Made by a program: the position numbers and the translations under genes. The notes under the pieces were generated by a model, which did no database searches, was not told where the DNA came from, and saw nothing but the letters and a program-made list of their open reading frames with translations. A stretch of DNA of 44,470 bases from Chitinophagaceae bacterium. Its GTDB lineage: Bacteria > Bacteroidota > Bacteroidia > Chitinophagales > Chitinophagaceae. Positions within the stretch are counted from its first letter, which is position 1, and each line of letters opens with the position of its first letter. The stretch covers positions 1 through 44,470 of the forward strand of contig JAIEMK010000008.1 in assembly GCA_019752295.1 (NCBI GenBank). The letters run 5' to 3'. Below, piece after piece: positions 25,850 to 34,697 of this stretch.

Positions 25850-26830
25850 TTATTTTATTCGTGATGGTTTTACTTTATTTATTTCAACATAAAAGCCCGT
25901 ATTGAATCTTATGGTAGGTGTTAGTTGTGTATCTCTAACCCAACTGTAAGCTGGGAAGCTAGCATGAAGACTTACTGTCAATTTTTGCAGTGGCGAAATA
26001 GTTAAACCAGGTCGAATAAAAACCCACTGCCCACCAGTTCCCGGAGTTTTTTCTCCATTGTTTTTATCTTGAAGGGCATATCTGTATGTTGCCTGTAGCG
26101 AAGCTCCCCATAAGAAATTCTTTGCTGTAAATTGATTGGCTAATCCTGCGATTAGTATCATTTCATTCCCGAATTGATATATCTGTGAGCCGAGGTAATG
26201 ATTGTTTTTCCCTTTAAAACTATAGGTTGCTGTTGCAGAATAAGTTAAGGTTGGGTGCGCTTTGCTATTTTTCAAAACCTGTGTCCAAGTAATTAAATCA
26301 ACTGAACCACTTCCCGGCTGTAAATCTGCATTTAGAGCTATCCTATTTTTATCCTTTATATCTGAGATACCAGTTGGGAGTTTGTAGCCAGCACCTACCA
26401 GCAAAATTACTTTTTTACGATTGCTAAAAATCGCTTTGTATTTAAGAAGTACCACAGCATCTCCAATGCCTTGTGCTATTGTATTATCGGTATTCCCAAA
26501 CTGATTAATAATCCTTTCCTGTTTGATCCACGACAGAAAAAATTCTGCACTCCATCTCTTGCTAATAATATAGCCTCCTTGAAAAAGTAGCGAATGAGTC
26601 AATCTTCTTCTCGAAATATCATCCAACTTATTTGAACCATCCTTTAAAGTGCTCAAAATATTCAGGTCGTAATTAAATGCAAATTGAAGTGTTTTATTTG
26701 AAGTTATAGGAAGCCCTAAATTGTTTGAAATTGGCACTCCTCCGGAACAACAACTCTGCGCGAATGACTGTAAAGCCACAAAAAATGTAGTTAAAAAAAC
26801 TAAGCCAGTTTTCACTAAATACTTGCTCAT
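25850..26830 (-). CDS. Outer membrane beta-barrel protein of unknown function
   Basis: Protein of 326 aa with signal peptide (about 1-24, FAQS) followed at once by a Cys pair (SCCSGGVP). The rest alternates hydrophobic and polar residues with many aromatic strand ends (GDAVVLLKYKAIF, KVILLVGAGYKLPTG, NFLWGASLQATYRY), as in 12- to 14-stranded barrels of the phenol-degradation MetA-like type. Similarity to that family is only by pattern. It ends just before copy B of the leader and the DUF3179 gene, on the same strand. The N-terminal CC could bind metal or form a disulfide (inference). Confidence 0.75.
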   Translation of the reverse strand: MSKYLVKTGLVFLTTFFVALQSFAQSCCSGGVPISNNLGLPITSNKTLQFAFNYDLNILSTLKDGSNKLDDISRRRLTHSLLFQGGYIISKRWSAEFFLSWIKQERIINQFGNTDNTIAQGIGDAVVLLKYKAIFSNRKKVILLVGAGYKLPTGISDIKDKNRIALNADLQPGSGSVDLITWTQVLKNSKAHPTLTYSATATYSFKGKNNHYLGSQIYQFGNEMILIAGLANQFTAKNFLWGASLQATYRYALQDKNNGEKTPGTGGQWVFIRPGLTISPLQKLTVSLHASFPAYSWVRDTQLTPTIRFNTGFYVEINKVKPSRIK

Positions 26831-26835
26831 AATTT

Positions 26836-26864
26836 ACAGTCGACAAAAAAATTGAAATGACTGT
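26836..26864. promoter_or_regulatory. Inverted repeat before the beta-barrel gene
   Basis: ACAGTC (26836-26841) and GACTGT (26859-26864) face each other over 17 bp, 5 bp from the ATG at 26830. The overlapping arms CGACA/TGTCG give a second pairing. It could be an operator or a leader hairpin. Confidence 0.3.
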
Positions 26865-27020
26865 CGAATGCATTTAGACGAGTGATCATATATTACCTTG
26901 CATCTCATTTGTTAAAAACATATTAACAATCAATCTCTCAAAAAATAGTATTTAAAGAAAAAAAATGCAACCCTATACAAAAAAGTTATCAACTATCAGT
27001 TATGCTATTACTGACATTTA

Positions 27021-27599
27021 TTACAAATGCGATAAAATTTCTTTCACTGAAACGCGCTTAGTGTAATCAGGGTCAAAATGTCTAAAAATTATTATCCCTT
27101 TTTGATTTATAATATAAAGCGCCGGAACTGGAAGTTTTGCACCATTTATTCCATTAGAAGATTCAAAATCAATTCCAAATTTTTTGTAGCGTGCAATAGT
27201 ATTGGAGTCTAAACCAAAAGTTACATCATAGCTCTTCATAATCTTCAGCCCTTCATCAAATAAAATTGGGTAAGAGGCTTTTGTTTTAGCAATCGTTTTA
27301 CTAATATTTTCAGGTTTTTCAGGTGTTATGGCGAGCAGTATAGCCCCTTTTGATTTTATTAACCCAAGCGAATCTTCGAGTTTTGACAACTGCTTGTTAC
27401 AGTATGGACACCACTGTCCTCTATAAAAAACAATTACCACCGATCCATGTAACAATTGATCCTTTAAAGAGATGCTTTTGCCGTATTGATCCTGCGCAAC
27501 AAATAACGGCGCCCTTTCTAAAACCTTTAGGCCTTGGGGGTTATTTTGAGCAAATAAAAATATTGGGATCAATAAAATTGAGGTAAGAAGTAATTTCAT
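27021..27599 (-). CDS. Exported peroxiredoxin-like protein (AhpC/TSA, CPYC)
   Basis: Protein of 192 aa. Signal peptide at about 1-17 (ends LFAQ). AhpC/TSA fold with APLFVAQDQYGKSISL, then VVIVFYRGQWCPYCNKQL carrying C64 and C67, and a C-terminal VPALYIINQKGIIIFRHFDPDYTKR. The WCPYC spacing is the form seen in the peroxiredoxin-like family, where peroxide reductase or thiol-oxidoreductase activity is expected. It follows the YceI gene across a 43-bp palindrome. Confidence 0.88.
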   Translation of the reverse strand: MKLLLTSILLIPIFLFAQNNPQGLKVLERAPLFVAQDQYGKSISLKDQLLHGSVVIVFYRGQWCPYCNKQLSKLEDSLGLIKSKGAILLAITPEKPENISKTIAKTKASYPILFDEGLKIMKSYDVTFGLDSNTIARYKKFGIDFESSNGINGAKLPVPALYIINQKGIIIFRHFDPDYTKRVSVKEILSHL

Positions 27600-27625
27600 T
27601 TTAAAAATTAAAGTTCTAATTTAAT

Positions 27626-27668
27626 ATAAACACGAATTGCCTGTATGATACAGGCAATTCGTGTTTAT
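27626..27668. terminator. 43-bp perfect palindrome between yceI and peroxiredoxin genes
   Basis: Two 21-bp arms without mismatch (27626-27646 and 27648-27668) around one central G; core GAATTGCCTGTAT. It lies 31 bp after the YceI stop and 26 bp before the next ATG. No T tract follows on the minus strand, so it may be a terminator, an mRNA stability element or an attenuator. Confidence 0.6.
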
Positions 27669-27699
27669 CGAATGGGGGGAAGAGTTGATTGCTTATTTG

Positions 27700-28266
27700 T
27701 TATTCATCACCTTTATCATAAGATGCTGTATAGGTAACCTGGATATCATCAGCTACATTATTTTTTTTCTTTCCCATTGGTTTTCCTACACCATAAGAGC
27801 TAATGTCTTTCACTATAAATTTGCTGGTTACTGAAACTTTACCATTACTAACTTCCACTGTTGCTTTCTCAGAAACAGGTTTTGTAGTTCCTCTAATTGT
27901 TAAATCACCTGTTACAATAGCCTCATATTTTCCGTTTTTGGAAAAATCTACCGCTGCAAGGTTTGTTATTTTCCCCTTCAAACTAATCTTCGGAAATTGC
28001 TTTGAGTCCATGAAATTTGAATTATTGAAATGTTCCTGCATTAACGCCTTTTCGAATTGAAAGCTTTGTACAGGAACCGAAATGGCTATTTCGCCAGAAG
28101 CAGCATTAATAATACCGGTAACAGTATTATTATCCGCAGAAATGTCTTCACCTACAGTATGAGAATAAATAGTGGCTTTCCCTGACCTGGTAATATACTT
28201 AGTTTGTGCATTACTGTTTAATAGAGCAAACGAAAAGAAGGCAATTGCAAGAATAAATTTTTTCAT
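27700..28266 (-). CDS. YceI-family periplasmic protein
   Basis: Protein of 188 aa with signal peptide (1-20, ending LNSNAQ). YceI lipocalin-like pattern: KYITRSGKATIYSHTVGEDISADNNTVTGII, FEKALMQEHFNNSNFMDSKQFPKISLKGKI, GDLTIRGTTKPVSEKATVEV. YceI proteins bind polyisoprenoid or amphiphilic ligands. It lies in a same-strand row of periplasmic redox proteins. Confidence 0.92.
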   Translation of the reverse strand: MKKFILAIAFFSFALLNSNAQTKYITRSGKATIYSHTVGEDISADNNTVTGIINAASGEIAISVPVQSFQFEKALMQEHFNNSNFMDSKQFPKISLKGKITNLAAVDFSKNGKYEAIVTGDLTIRGTTKPVSEKATVEVSNGKVSVTSKFIVKDISSYGVGKPMGKKKNNVADDIQVTYTASYDKGDE

Positions 28267-28331
28267 AATTAATGTTTTTTATTGTAGACAATTAATTAAA
28301 CGAAACCTTACAAAATAGTAAAGAATCATTA

Positions 28332-29204
28332 TTAATTTCCATACATATTTATTTTAAGTAACCCGGCTTTTACATCTTTGTACCATGGCTCCCAGGGAAT
28401 AAAATGAGGTGCACCTTTTAATATTGTAACTTCTACCTTACTGGCATTTGTCAACATCTTTTTTGCGTAATCAGCATTACCAACCGGAACAAAATTGTCT
28501 TTATCTCCATGCACAATCCATACATGGCTTTTGATTAGTTTGAATTGTTCAGCTAAAGGTTTAAGATCTTTTTTTAAATACCATATTTCTTCATTACTGG
28601 GTTTGAATGCACCGGGTAGAAGGAATTGTAAAGGACTATTAAAAAAAATACCTCGCCAGCGTTCAGGCATTTCCTCTGCCGGGTCTACTGAGGCCGCCAA
28701 TAAAACCAGATCATGAATCATATCGGGGTTATCGGCAGTTAATTTTACGGCAAGAGGTCCACCCAAAGAATGTCCGATTAAACAAATCGGTTTCCCATTT
28801 TGAATATACTTTAGTAAAGGAGTAATAATTGCGGATTGTTCTTCTAAATTCTTTGCTTCACCAAACTCACTATACCCAAAGCCAGGCCTATCAATAGATA
28901 CCATCCTATATTTAGCTAATAAATCCGGATCCCTCATATAAACACTAAAAGCATCCCAGCTACCTGGCGATCCATGTATAAAAAATAGTGTTGGCAAGCT
29001 ATCAGATCCGGTTTTCGCAAAATGCAGTTTGAATCCCTTAATTTTTATTGTCTCCATTTTTAAGGGTACTCCGGCAGAAGAAAATTGTTCTTTTGCTTTA
29101 CTATCGCTAACTCTAAATTTCATGCAACTCTGTGCAAATAATTGCCAGCATATTAGAACTATGCTAAAAATAATCAGACTTTTTTTTCTTGTTTTTACCT
29201 GCAT
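28332..29204 (-). CDS. Alpha/beta hydrolase, exported
   Basis: Hydrolase of 290 aa. N-terminal hydrophobic segment (9-24) with AQSC (C27), a likely lipobox. Oxyanion motif FFIHGSPGSWDAF (75-86), DRPGFGYSEFG, nucleophile elbow GHSLGG (S146), acid in HGDKDNFVP, and His in APHFIPW. All catalytic parts are present. Substrate unknown; similar to lipase/esterase or epoxide-hydrolase-like members. Confidence 0.9.
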   Translation of the reverse strand: MQVKTRKKSLIIFSIVLICWQLFAQSCMKFRVSDSKAKEQFSSAGVPLKMETIKIKGFKLHFAKTGSDSLPTLFFIHGSPGSWDAFSVYMRDPDLLAKYRMVSIDRPGFGYSEFGEAKNLEEQSAIITPLLKYIQNGKPICLIGHSLGGPLAVKLTADNPDMIHDLVLLAASVDPAEEMPERWRGIFFNSPLQFLLPGAFKPSNEEIWYLKKDLKPLAEQFKLIKSHVWIVHGDKDNFVPVGNADYAKKMLTNASKVEVTILKGAPHFIPWEPWYKDVKAGLLKINMYGN

Positions 29205-29232
29205 TCATATCAATTTAGGAATTATCTGGAAT

Positions 29233-29255
29233 CTGTTGTTATGTATTTACAACAG
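29233..29255. terminator. Hairpin between thioredoxin and hydrolase genes
   Basis: CTGTTGT (29233-29239) pairs with ACAACAG (29249-29255), 7 bp with a 9-nt loop, 31 bp past the thioredoxin stop on the minus strand. There is no T tract, so termination is only probable. Confidence 0.35.
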
Positions 29256-29285
29256 TATACTTCATCACTAAATTAGGCTGGATCC

Positions 29286-29810
29286 TTATTTAATCTTTTG
29301 TTTTAATCCAAATTCTCCAAATTTTATGAGCTCTTTAGGAGACATATATCCTTGTGTATATGTAACCGGCTTCCCTGTGGTATCAATAATAATAAGCGTA
29401 GGATATGCTGAAACGTTATACATATCGCTCAAAGAAGGCCCCATCCCTTTTTCCATATCAACCGCAACGGATATATAGTTTTTATTAAAGAAATCCCCGG
29501 CTGCCCGATCTGTAAAAGTCTTTCTCTTCAGCATTTTACAAGGACCACACCAGGATGCATATGCATCGAAAAAGATTAACTTATTTTGCTTTTTGGCCTC
29601 ACTCAAGGCTTTGTTCCAATCATCTTCTATAAAATGAATTCCAGTTCCCTCAGTTACCCTTTCATTAATAGGTTCAATTTTATTATTGCTTTCCGGAAGA
29701 AAAGCGAATATTATAAAAGCTATAACGACAAGGCCAGCGCTTAACAATACTTTTTGCTGCATAAAATTTTTATATTGCCGACGGTAATCTACCAAATTCC
29801 TTACAAACAA
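29286..29810 (-). CDS. Membrane-anchored thioredoxin-like protein (CGPC)
   Basis: Protein of 174 aa. One N-terminal TM segment (about 20-38) and a thioredoxin fold with KLIFFDAYASWCGPCKMLKRKTF (C88, C91), then the conserved cis-Pro in VSAYPTLIIID and GYMSPKEL. It resembles DsbD-gamma/DUF953-like periplasmic reductases. ATG 29762 (MQQKVLLSAG) would give a cleaner N-terminus than ATG 29810. It follows the FG-GAP gene by 9 bp. Confidence 0.9.
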   Translation of the reverse strand: MFVRNLVDYRRQYKNFMQQKVLLSAGLVVIAFIIFAFLPESNNKIEPINERVTEGTGIHFIEDDWNKALSEAKKQNKLIFFDAYASWCGPCKMLKRKTFTDRAAGDFFNKNYISVAVDMEKGMGPSLSDMYNVSAYPTLIIIDTTGKPVTYTQGYMSPKELIKFGEFGLKQKIK

Positions 29811-29819
29811 GGCTTAAAA

Positions 29820-31439
29820 TTAACTATGCTTTTTTAGTACGATTACGGTATTCGGGATTATATTATTAATTGTATCAATCCTTTTGCTATTATACTTAAC
29901 AATAAGCGATTCCGCTTTTTTGCCAGTGGGGATTGCAAAAATCAAAGTATTTGACTGGTCCGTTCCAAGGCCCTCTCCTATTTTATTCCAATTTGTTAAG
30001 AAACTACTATCGGTGAACTTCAAAGTTACTTTAGCGCCCAAGGCCTCATTTGTCTCAGGTAACCTTACTTTAAGGTATTTAGCATTACCCCCCTTATTTA
30101 TAAAGGCTTTTGACTCGCCGCCAATGTTAATATATACTAAATCAGGATATCCATCATTATTGAAATCGCTCGTGATTGGGGTTATGGCAAAATGTTTATT
30201 CAAAACACCTGCTTGTGATTCAACAGAAGCAAATTTTCCTGAGGGCAATTGTATTAAAAACCGGCAAGGCAAAGGAAAAAGTGAATGCGGCGGGAAGCTT
30301 ATATAATTCTCTGCAACTACCAGATCTTGTCTACCATCAAGATTAAAATCTTGAAAAACGCCCCCCCAGGAGAATTCAAAATCAGCTATATTACTTTGCT
30401 TGGCAATATCTTTAAATTTAAAATCTCCTTCATTCTTGAAGAGAATCCAGTCGGTTACTAATTGTTGATTATCACGCAAATCGCCTTTAGCTATCACTTT
30501 AGGAATTGAAGTTCCTGTATTTGAAAAAAACAAGTCAATAAGTCCGTCATTATTTATATCGCCTGCAGCTATTCCCATCGGATAACCAAATTTTCCAGAC
30601 ATGGGACTATTGATTAAAGTAAATTTTTTTCCACCCTCATTTCTGTAAATTCGCGGCTCTCCTGTGTCATATGCAACAACCAGATCAAGCCAACCATCAT
30701 TATTAACATCAACAAACAAACCCTGAAAAGTATTGTGAATATAAGAGAGTCCATATTCAGAAGTAGCATCTCTTAAAGTATTATCCCCATTATTCAGCAA
30801 CAACACACTACTTGAACCATAATCATTCTTATTAAAAATGGTTTGCCCTTCCATCGAATCCTTTTTCAAATACGTAGATAAAAACATATCCGGTAGCCCA
30901 TCTTTATTAATATCCCCTAATGTAATTGTGAATGGATTAGATTTACTATTCAGTTTTATATCAATCTTATGCTCAGTAAATTTATTTGTTTCATTTTTAT
31001 AGAAAAAAACACCATCTTCTCTTGTTACAATTAAATCAGTTTTTCCGTCTTGGTCCCAATCATAAGAAATAGCGCCAAATGTTGTTGAATTTCTTTTTTC
31101 GGGTAGTTGCCCAGTCCACTGCTCAAACTTATCGCTATTGAAAATAAAAATAGCATCTTGCTGGCCATAACCACCTCCTATAAAAATTTCATCTTTACCA
31201 TCACCATCTATATCAATAAGTGCAGAACCTACATTTGGAAGCGACTTTTCTTTATTAAATTTATTGACAAAAGGAAGTTGTACTGCTGAAAATTTCGGGA
31301 TAATAGAATCCGAAACAGTAAAGTCACAGGTTTTAACATAAGGATCTTTTGTGTCGTTGTAAAAAAAAAGTATAATTACTCCTACAAATAATACAATTAC
31401 TCCTAAAACGCTAAAGAAAATGAGTTTAAACAATTTCAT
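29820..31439 (-). CDS. FG-GAP/VCBS-repeat protein with ASPIC/UnbV C-terminus
   Basis: Surface or periplasmic protein of 539 aa. N-terminal TM/anchor (about 5-27). A seven-bladed propeller of FG-GAP repeats follows, each with a calcium-loop type D-x-D-x-D-G motif (DIDGDGKDEIF, DWDQDGKTDLI, DINKDGLPDMF, DVNNDGWLDLV, DINNDGLIDLF, DFNLDGRQDLV, DFNNDGYPDLV). The C-terminal about 90 residues match ASPIC/UnbV (LPETNEALGAKVTLKF...GLGTDQSNTLIFAIP). The ATG overlaps the stop of the upstream membrane gene (ATGA), so they are translationally coupled. Confidence 0.92.
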   Translation of the reverse strand: MKLFKLIFFSVLGVIVLFVGVIILFFYNDTKDPYVKTCDFTVSDSIIPKFSAVQLPFVNKFNKEKSLPNVGSALIDIDGDGKDEIFIGGGYGQQDAIFIFNSDKFEQWTGQLPEKRNSTTFGAISYDWDQDGKTDLIVTREDGVFFYKNETNKFTEHKIDIKLNSKSNPFTITLGDINKDGLPDMFLSTYLKKDSMEGQTIFNKNDYGSSSVLLLNNGDNTLRDATSEYGLSYIHNTFQGLFVDVNNDGWLDLVVAYDTGEPRIYRNEGGKKFTLINSPMSGKFGYPMGIAAGDINNDGLIDLFFSNTGTSIPKVIAKGDLRDNQQLVTDWILFKNEGDFKFKDIAKQSNIADFEFSWGGVFQDFNLDGRQDLVVAENYISFPPHSLFPLPCRFLIQLPSGKFASVESQAGVLNKHFAITPITSDFNNDGYPDLVYINIGGESKAFINKGGNAKYLKVRLPETNEALGAKVTLKFTDSSFLTNWNKIGEGLGTDQSNTLIFAIPTGKKAESLIVKYNSKRIDTINNIIPNTVIVLKKHS

Positions 31440-32083
31440 ATAGAAGGTTTTATGTTTCGAAGTGAAAATAATGAAGCAGAGAAGACTATCAAATGGGTGA
31501 TATTCATAGCAGTCGGAACAAGGTAATTTCCAACTTTTGGAAATAAAAAGAAAATGCCAAAAACAATCAATAAAACCAACGCAGGATTAAAAAAAGCTAC
31601 CCACTTTTGATATGATGTTTCCCTTTTTAAAATTGCAAAAACAAATAGCCCACTAATAAACAACATAATAATTCTGAGTATCTGAACCAGTGTTTCCATT
31701 AAAAAGTGGTATTTTTCTAACACTTCAACTGTTGTTTCACCTACTGCATAAGATTTCGCAATAAAGCCTAACATAGCTCTTGATCCTATCCACATACCCC
31801 CGATTACAAATGCAAAAACGCCCAGTATCAATATCGATAACGCCAATCTATGGCTCCCTTTTTTTAAAGCAAGATAAAAATGCCAGTACCCCGCTATATA
31901 AAAAGGCACAAAAAAAACAACTATAAAATGACCAATAATTAAACGGGTTTCGCTAATAGATACAAAGAAATAATAATTGTTTCCATTGTAGCCCGCAACA
32001 TTATAATGCAACAAAAACTCTCCAATACCTACCATAATTGCTCCAATCAATCCGATTACTCCGGTTATTTTAAGATTATACAT
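31436..32083 (-). CDS. Polytopic membrane protein (DUF6796-like)
   Basis: Protein of 215 aa with about six or seven TM helices (about 8-24, 49-72, 83-104, 131-152, 165-181, 190-207). A conserved-looking GEFLLHY precedes the first loop. It resembles the DUF6796 group; no function is known. Its stop overlaps the start of the FG-GAP gene by 4 bp. Confidence 0.8.
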   Translation of the reverse strand: MYNLKITGVIGLIGAIMVGIGEFLLHYNVAGYNGNNYYFFVSISETRLIIGHFIVVFFVPFYIAGYWHFYLALKKGSHRLALSILILGVFAFVIGGMWIGSRAMLGFIAKSYAVGETTVEVLEKYHFLMETLVQILRIIMLFISGLFVFAILKRETSYQKWVAFFNPALVLLIVFGIFFLFPKVGNYLVPTAMNITHLIVFSASLFSLRNIKPSI

Positions 32084-32106
32084 TGTTGCTGTAAGTTGAT
32101 GAGTTT

Positions 32107-32718
32107 TTATCTAAATAGGCTTATAAACTTTCTCCCAAATTTGTAAGCAGACCACTCTCTAGCTTTAAACATTCTATCTACTGGAGTGTGAAAAATATGA
32201 TTGGAATAATTGCTGATTGTTTTAACAGAAATTGCAAGAATAATAGCCAGTATCTGTTTTTCAGTATACTCAGCTATCAAAAACTCTTTAACATCCTCAT
32301 TTGTGGGCCTTCCTCTTTTATTTACCATGATACTTGTGAACTTTGAAAGCTCTCTTAGTCTCGGATCAGGAATTATCTCATCATTTCTAATTGCCTCAGT
32401 AATTTCCACAGGAACTTTGCTCAACAAATCAGCAACTACACTATGTGCTGCCATACAGTAATCACATCCGTTTTCTCTACTGATAGTAAGGAAAATTACT
32501 TCTTGCTCAATAGGAGAAAACCCGCCTTCCGTTCGGAATAAATTATACGCCATTCCATAAGCCTCAAGCATGGCTGGAAAATTTGCCATGTTAGCATACA
32601 TATTTGGAACTATTCCCATTTGCCTCTTTGCTGTTTCCAACAACGATTGTGTTCTTTTATCAGCACTATTACTTTTAACAGGCAGCAGTGAAACTTGATA
32701 GATGCTTTGTTGTTCCAA
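32107..32718 (-). CDS. Carboxymuconolactone decarboxylase/AhpD-family protein
   Basis: AhpD-like protein of 203 aa. The active motif is FSPIEQEVIFLTISRENGCDYCMAAHS: the proton-relay Glu, CxxC and the His three residues later are all in place, so disulfide/peroxidase chemistry is expected. It is a clear paralog of the gene at 41565-42119 (shared VPNMY, EQEVxFL, CxYCMAAHS, VKTxSNYSNH). It lies 23 bp upstream of the membrane gene. Confidence 0.9.
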   Translation of the reverse strand: MEQQSIYQVSLLPVKSNSADKRTQSLLETAKRQMGIVPNMYANMANFPAMLEAYGMAYNLFRTEGGFSPIEQEVIFLTISRENGCDYCMAAHSVVADLLSKVPVEITEAIRNDEIIPDPRLRELSKFTSIMVNKRGRPTNEDVKEFLIAEYTEKQILAIILAISVKTISNYSNHIFHTPVDRMFKAREWSAYKFGRKFISLFR

Positions 32719-32761
32719 TTTATCTGTTTTAAAATTGTTTTTAACTAGAGGCGGGCAATAT

Positions 32762-33454
32762 TCAAAGTAATTTTTTCTTTAATTCATCAAAAGTTGCAAC
32801 ACCCTGCTTTCGCCACACTTCTTTTCCATTCTTATAAACTATAAAAACAGGAAGGGCTTCCACTTTCATTTGTTTCAACATTTCAGTTTGGGTTGAAGCA
32901 TCAATGTTTATTACAGCGTATTTTGAAGATGCAGTCATTTTTAGTTGTGCTACAATAGGCTCCATTTTTTTACAAGGAGGACACCACTCAGCTCCAAAGT
33001 CAACCAACACCGTTTCTTTTGCACTGACCGCTGTTTTGTATTCTTCAAGTGTTATTTGCTTCACATTAGCGATACCTTCAACAGGTTTATTTGCAAGCTT
33101 CCAGGCAGTTAATCCACCCTTTAAATCAAATACATTTGAAAAACCAACCTGCTTTAAATATTTTACAGCAGCATCACTTCTAACTCCTGTTAAACAATAC
33201 ACATAAACAGGTTTTGACTTATCCATATTACTTGTACGTTCCTTAAATTGTTGCTGTTTGTACCAATCAGCTTGTAAAGATTTTTTTAAATGACCGGATC
33301 TGTATTCATCAACAGTACGAACATCTAATACTTGAACATTTGTATGATTTATTGATTTTTGGAAATCTTCTACTGATAACACGTTGTATTCAAGCTGACT
33401 AAAGCCGATATTAGCTGAAACCAAAAAAGAAAGCAATACGAATAAATGCTTCAT
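32762..33454 (-). CDS. Exported rhodanese-thioredoxin fusion
   Basis: Protein of 230 aa. Signal peptide 1-19 (GFSQ). Rhodanese domain at about 23-125: VQVLDVRTVDEYRSGHL, active loop YCLTGVRSD with C87, and GGLTAWK. Thioredoxin domain at about 132-230: TVLVDFGAEWCPPCKKMEPIV with C158/C161, and cis-Pro in VEALPVFIVYKNG. The two activities suggest sulfane-sulfur or persulfide handling in the periplasm (inference). First gene of the minus-strand redox row; divergent from the AraC regulator. Confidence 0.93.
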   Translation of the reverse strand: MKHLFVLLSFLVSANIGFSQLEYNVLSVEDFQKSINHTNVQVLDVRTVDEYRSGHLKKSLQADWYKQQQFKERTSNMDKSKPVYVYCLTGVRSDAAVKYLKQVGFSNVFDLKGGLTAWKLANKPVEGIANVKQITLEEYKTAVSAKETVLVDFGAEWCPPCKKMEPIVAQLKMTASSKYAVINIDASTQTEMLKQMKVEALPVFIVYKNGKEVWRKQGVATFDELKKKLL

Positions 33455-33778
33455 AATAATCCAATTATGTAAGTGTTGACGATAAAGAACATAAGTCCTT
33501 ACGAATTCAGAATTAAAAACTATCTATACAAAAATCTACAGTTATGAGTGCTCTCTTATGTAGATGTAAAGACCTGCGATATTACTATCGTTTTCAAGAA
33601 TTTCGGTTAAAAAAGGGAACTACCCAAATCGTAACTTGGGATCAAAGTTGGTAACCAAAATCTAACTAAGTTTGCAATGTGCTTATCCTCTTATCATTAA
33701 ATAAGATTGAATTAAAAGTTGTACAGCCAATAATGCGCTTCAAGCTGCATATTTTCGCAGAATAATTCATATAAAAAC
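33455..33778. other. 324-bp divergent intergenic region
   Basis: Lies between the rhodanese-thioredoxin gene and the AraC gene and should hold both promoters. It contains ATCTACA (33534-33540) and TGTAGAT (33559-33565) facing each other over 18 bp. A 35-codon plus-strand ORF at 33544 has no support. The repeat ATATAAAAACAT begins at its 3' end. Confidence 0.4.
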
Positions 33779-33800
33779 ATGGTAATCGATATAAAAACAT
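33769..33800 (+). promoter_or_regulatory. Direct repeat ATATAAAAACAT before/at the AraC gene
   Basis: The 12-bp sequence occurs at 33769-33780 and 33789-33800, a 20-bp period or about two helical turns, as AraC-type regulators favour. The first copy contains the upstream candidate ATG, which favours the later start at 33821. Confidence 0.35.
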
Positions 33801-33820
33801 TAAAGTACAAGGGCAAAGTA

Positions 33821-34621
33821 ATGTTTGAAAAAATCATTATGTCTGCTGATTTCAAACGCATTCCAAAGCTTTTCTCAGAAGACGAAGCCTGTTTTCTTTT
33901 TATTACGAAAGGAGCATTTTTATACCGCACACCAACTAATCTGTTTGCCTTTAGTGAGGGGGATGCCATGCTTTCAAAATGCGGAAATTACTTTTTTGAG
34001 CAAGTTTCTATTAATCAAGATTCAAAACAAGAAACAATTGCCGCTATTGGTGCCTATTTCTATCCGGGCATTATTAAAAAAATTTTCCAGACAGATTTAT
34101 CAATACAAAATTTTCAAAATAATTTTGATACTATCAAAGTAAGCGTTGAGCCCTTATTGAAACTGTTCGTTGAAAGTGTTAGTTATATGATCGACAACCC
34201 CTCTTTGGTCGATGAGGATTTCACAATCAATAAACTTAAAGAGCTACTTCTGATATTGAGTAAAAGCGAAAAAGCAGAGTCCGTTAATGCATATATTTCC
34301 TCTCTTTTTGTACCTTATGAGTACGATTTTAACGAAATCATCCAACAGAACTTATACGCCAATCTTTCATTAGCAGAATTAGCTCAATTATGCAATTTAA
34401 GTCTGGCAACTTTTAAAAGAAAGTTTACAAACCTTTATGGCCAGAGTCCCGCCAGATATTTTCTTTTAAAGCAATTAGAAAAGTCAAAGCAACTATTGTC
34501 AATTTCATCAATACCTATTTCAGATATTGCTTATGAATGCGGCTTTAATTCGATATCAAATTTTGACAGGGCTTTTAAAAACCATTTCAAAAAATCTCCC
34601 AAAGAATATCGCTTGAGCTAA
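33821..34621 (+). CDS. AraC-family transcriptional regulator
   Basis: Regulator of 266 aa from ATG 33821, or 280 aa from ATG 33779. The N-terminal ligand-binding part is cupin-like (ACFLFITKGAFLYRTPTNLFAFSEGDAML). The C-terminal domain has two helix-turn-helices: LSLAELAQLCNLSLATFKRKFTNLYGQSPARYFLLKQLEKSKQLL and ISDIAYECGFNSISNFDRAFKNHFKKSPKEYR. It likely controls the exported ABM-like protein gene behind it and/or the divergent redox genes (inference). Confidence 0.92.
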   Translation: MFEKIIMSADFKRIPKLFSEDEACFLFITKGAFLYRTPTNLFAFSEGDAMLSKCGNYFFEQVSINQDSKQETIAAIGAYFYPGIIKKIFQTDLSIQNFQNNFDTIKVSVEPLLKLFVESVSYMIDNPSLVDEDFTINKLKELLLILSKSEKAESVNAYISSLFVPYEYDFNEIIQQNLYANLSLAELAQLCNLSLATFKRKFTNLYGQSPARYFLLKQLEKSKQLLSISSIPISDIAYECGFNSISNFDRAFKNHFKKSPKEYRLS

Positions 34622-34646
34622 AATGATAACTAATTGACCCGTTGTG

Positions 34647-34678
34647 AAAAATTCAGGCAATTATTCCTGCTGAATTTT
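34647..34678 (+). terminator. Hairpin after the AraC gene
   Basis: AAAATTCAG (34647-34655) pairs with CTGAATTTT (34670-34678), 9 bp, with an inner CAGG/CCTG pairing. It ends in TTTTGTG. Located 26 bp past the AraC stop. Confidence 0.55.
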
Positions 34679-34697
34679 GTGCCATTAAAAAAATAAA

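Noticed and set aside
26836..26864. Possible fourth copy of the leader cassette before the beta-barrel gene
   Set aside because: Only a short GACAAAAAAATTGAAATG-like stretch is similar; the rest does not align and the start-codon region differs.
33544..33651. 35-codon ORF in the AraC/rhodanese intergenic region
   Set aside because: No homology was recognised and nothing supports translation.
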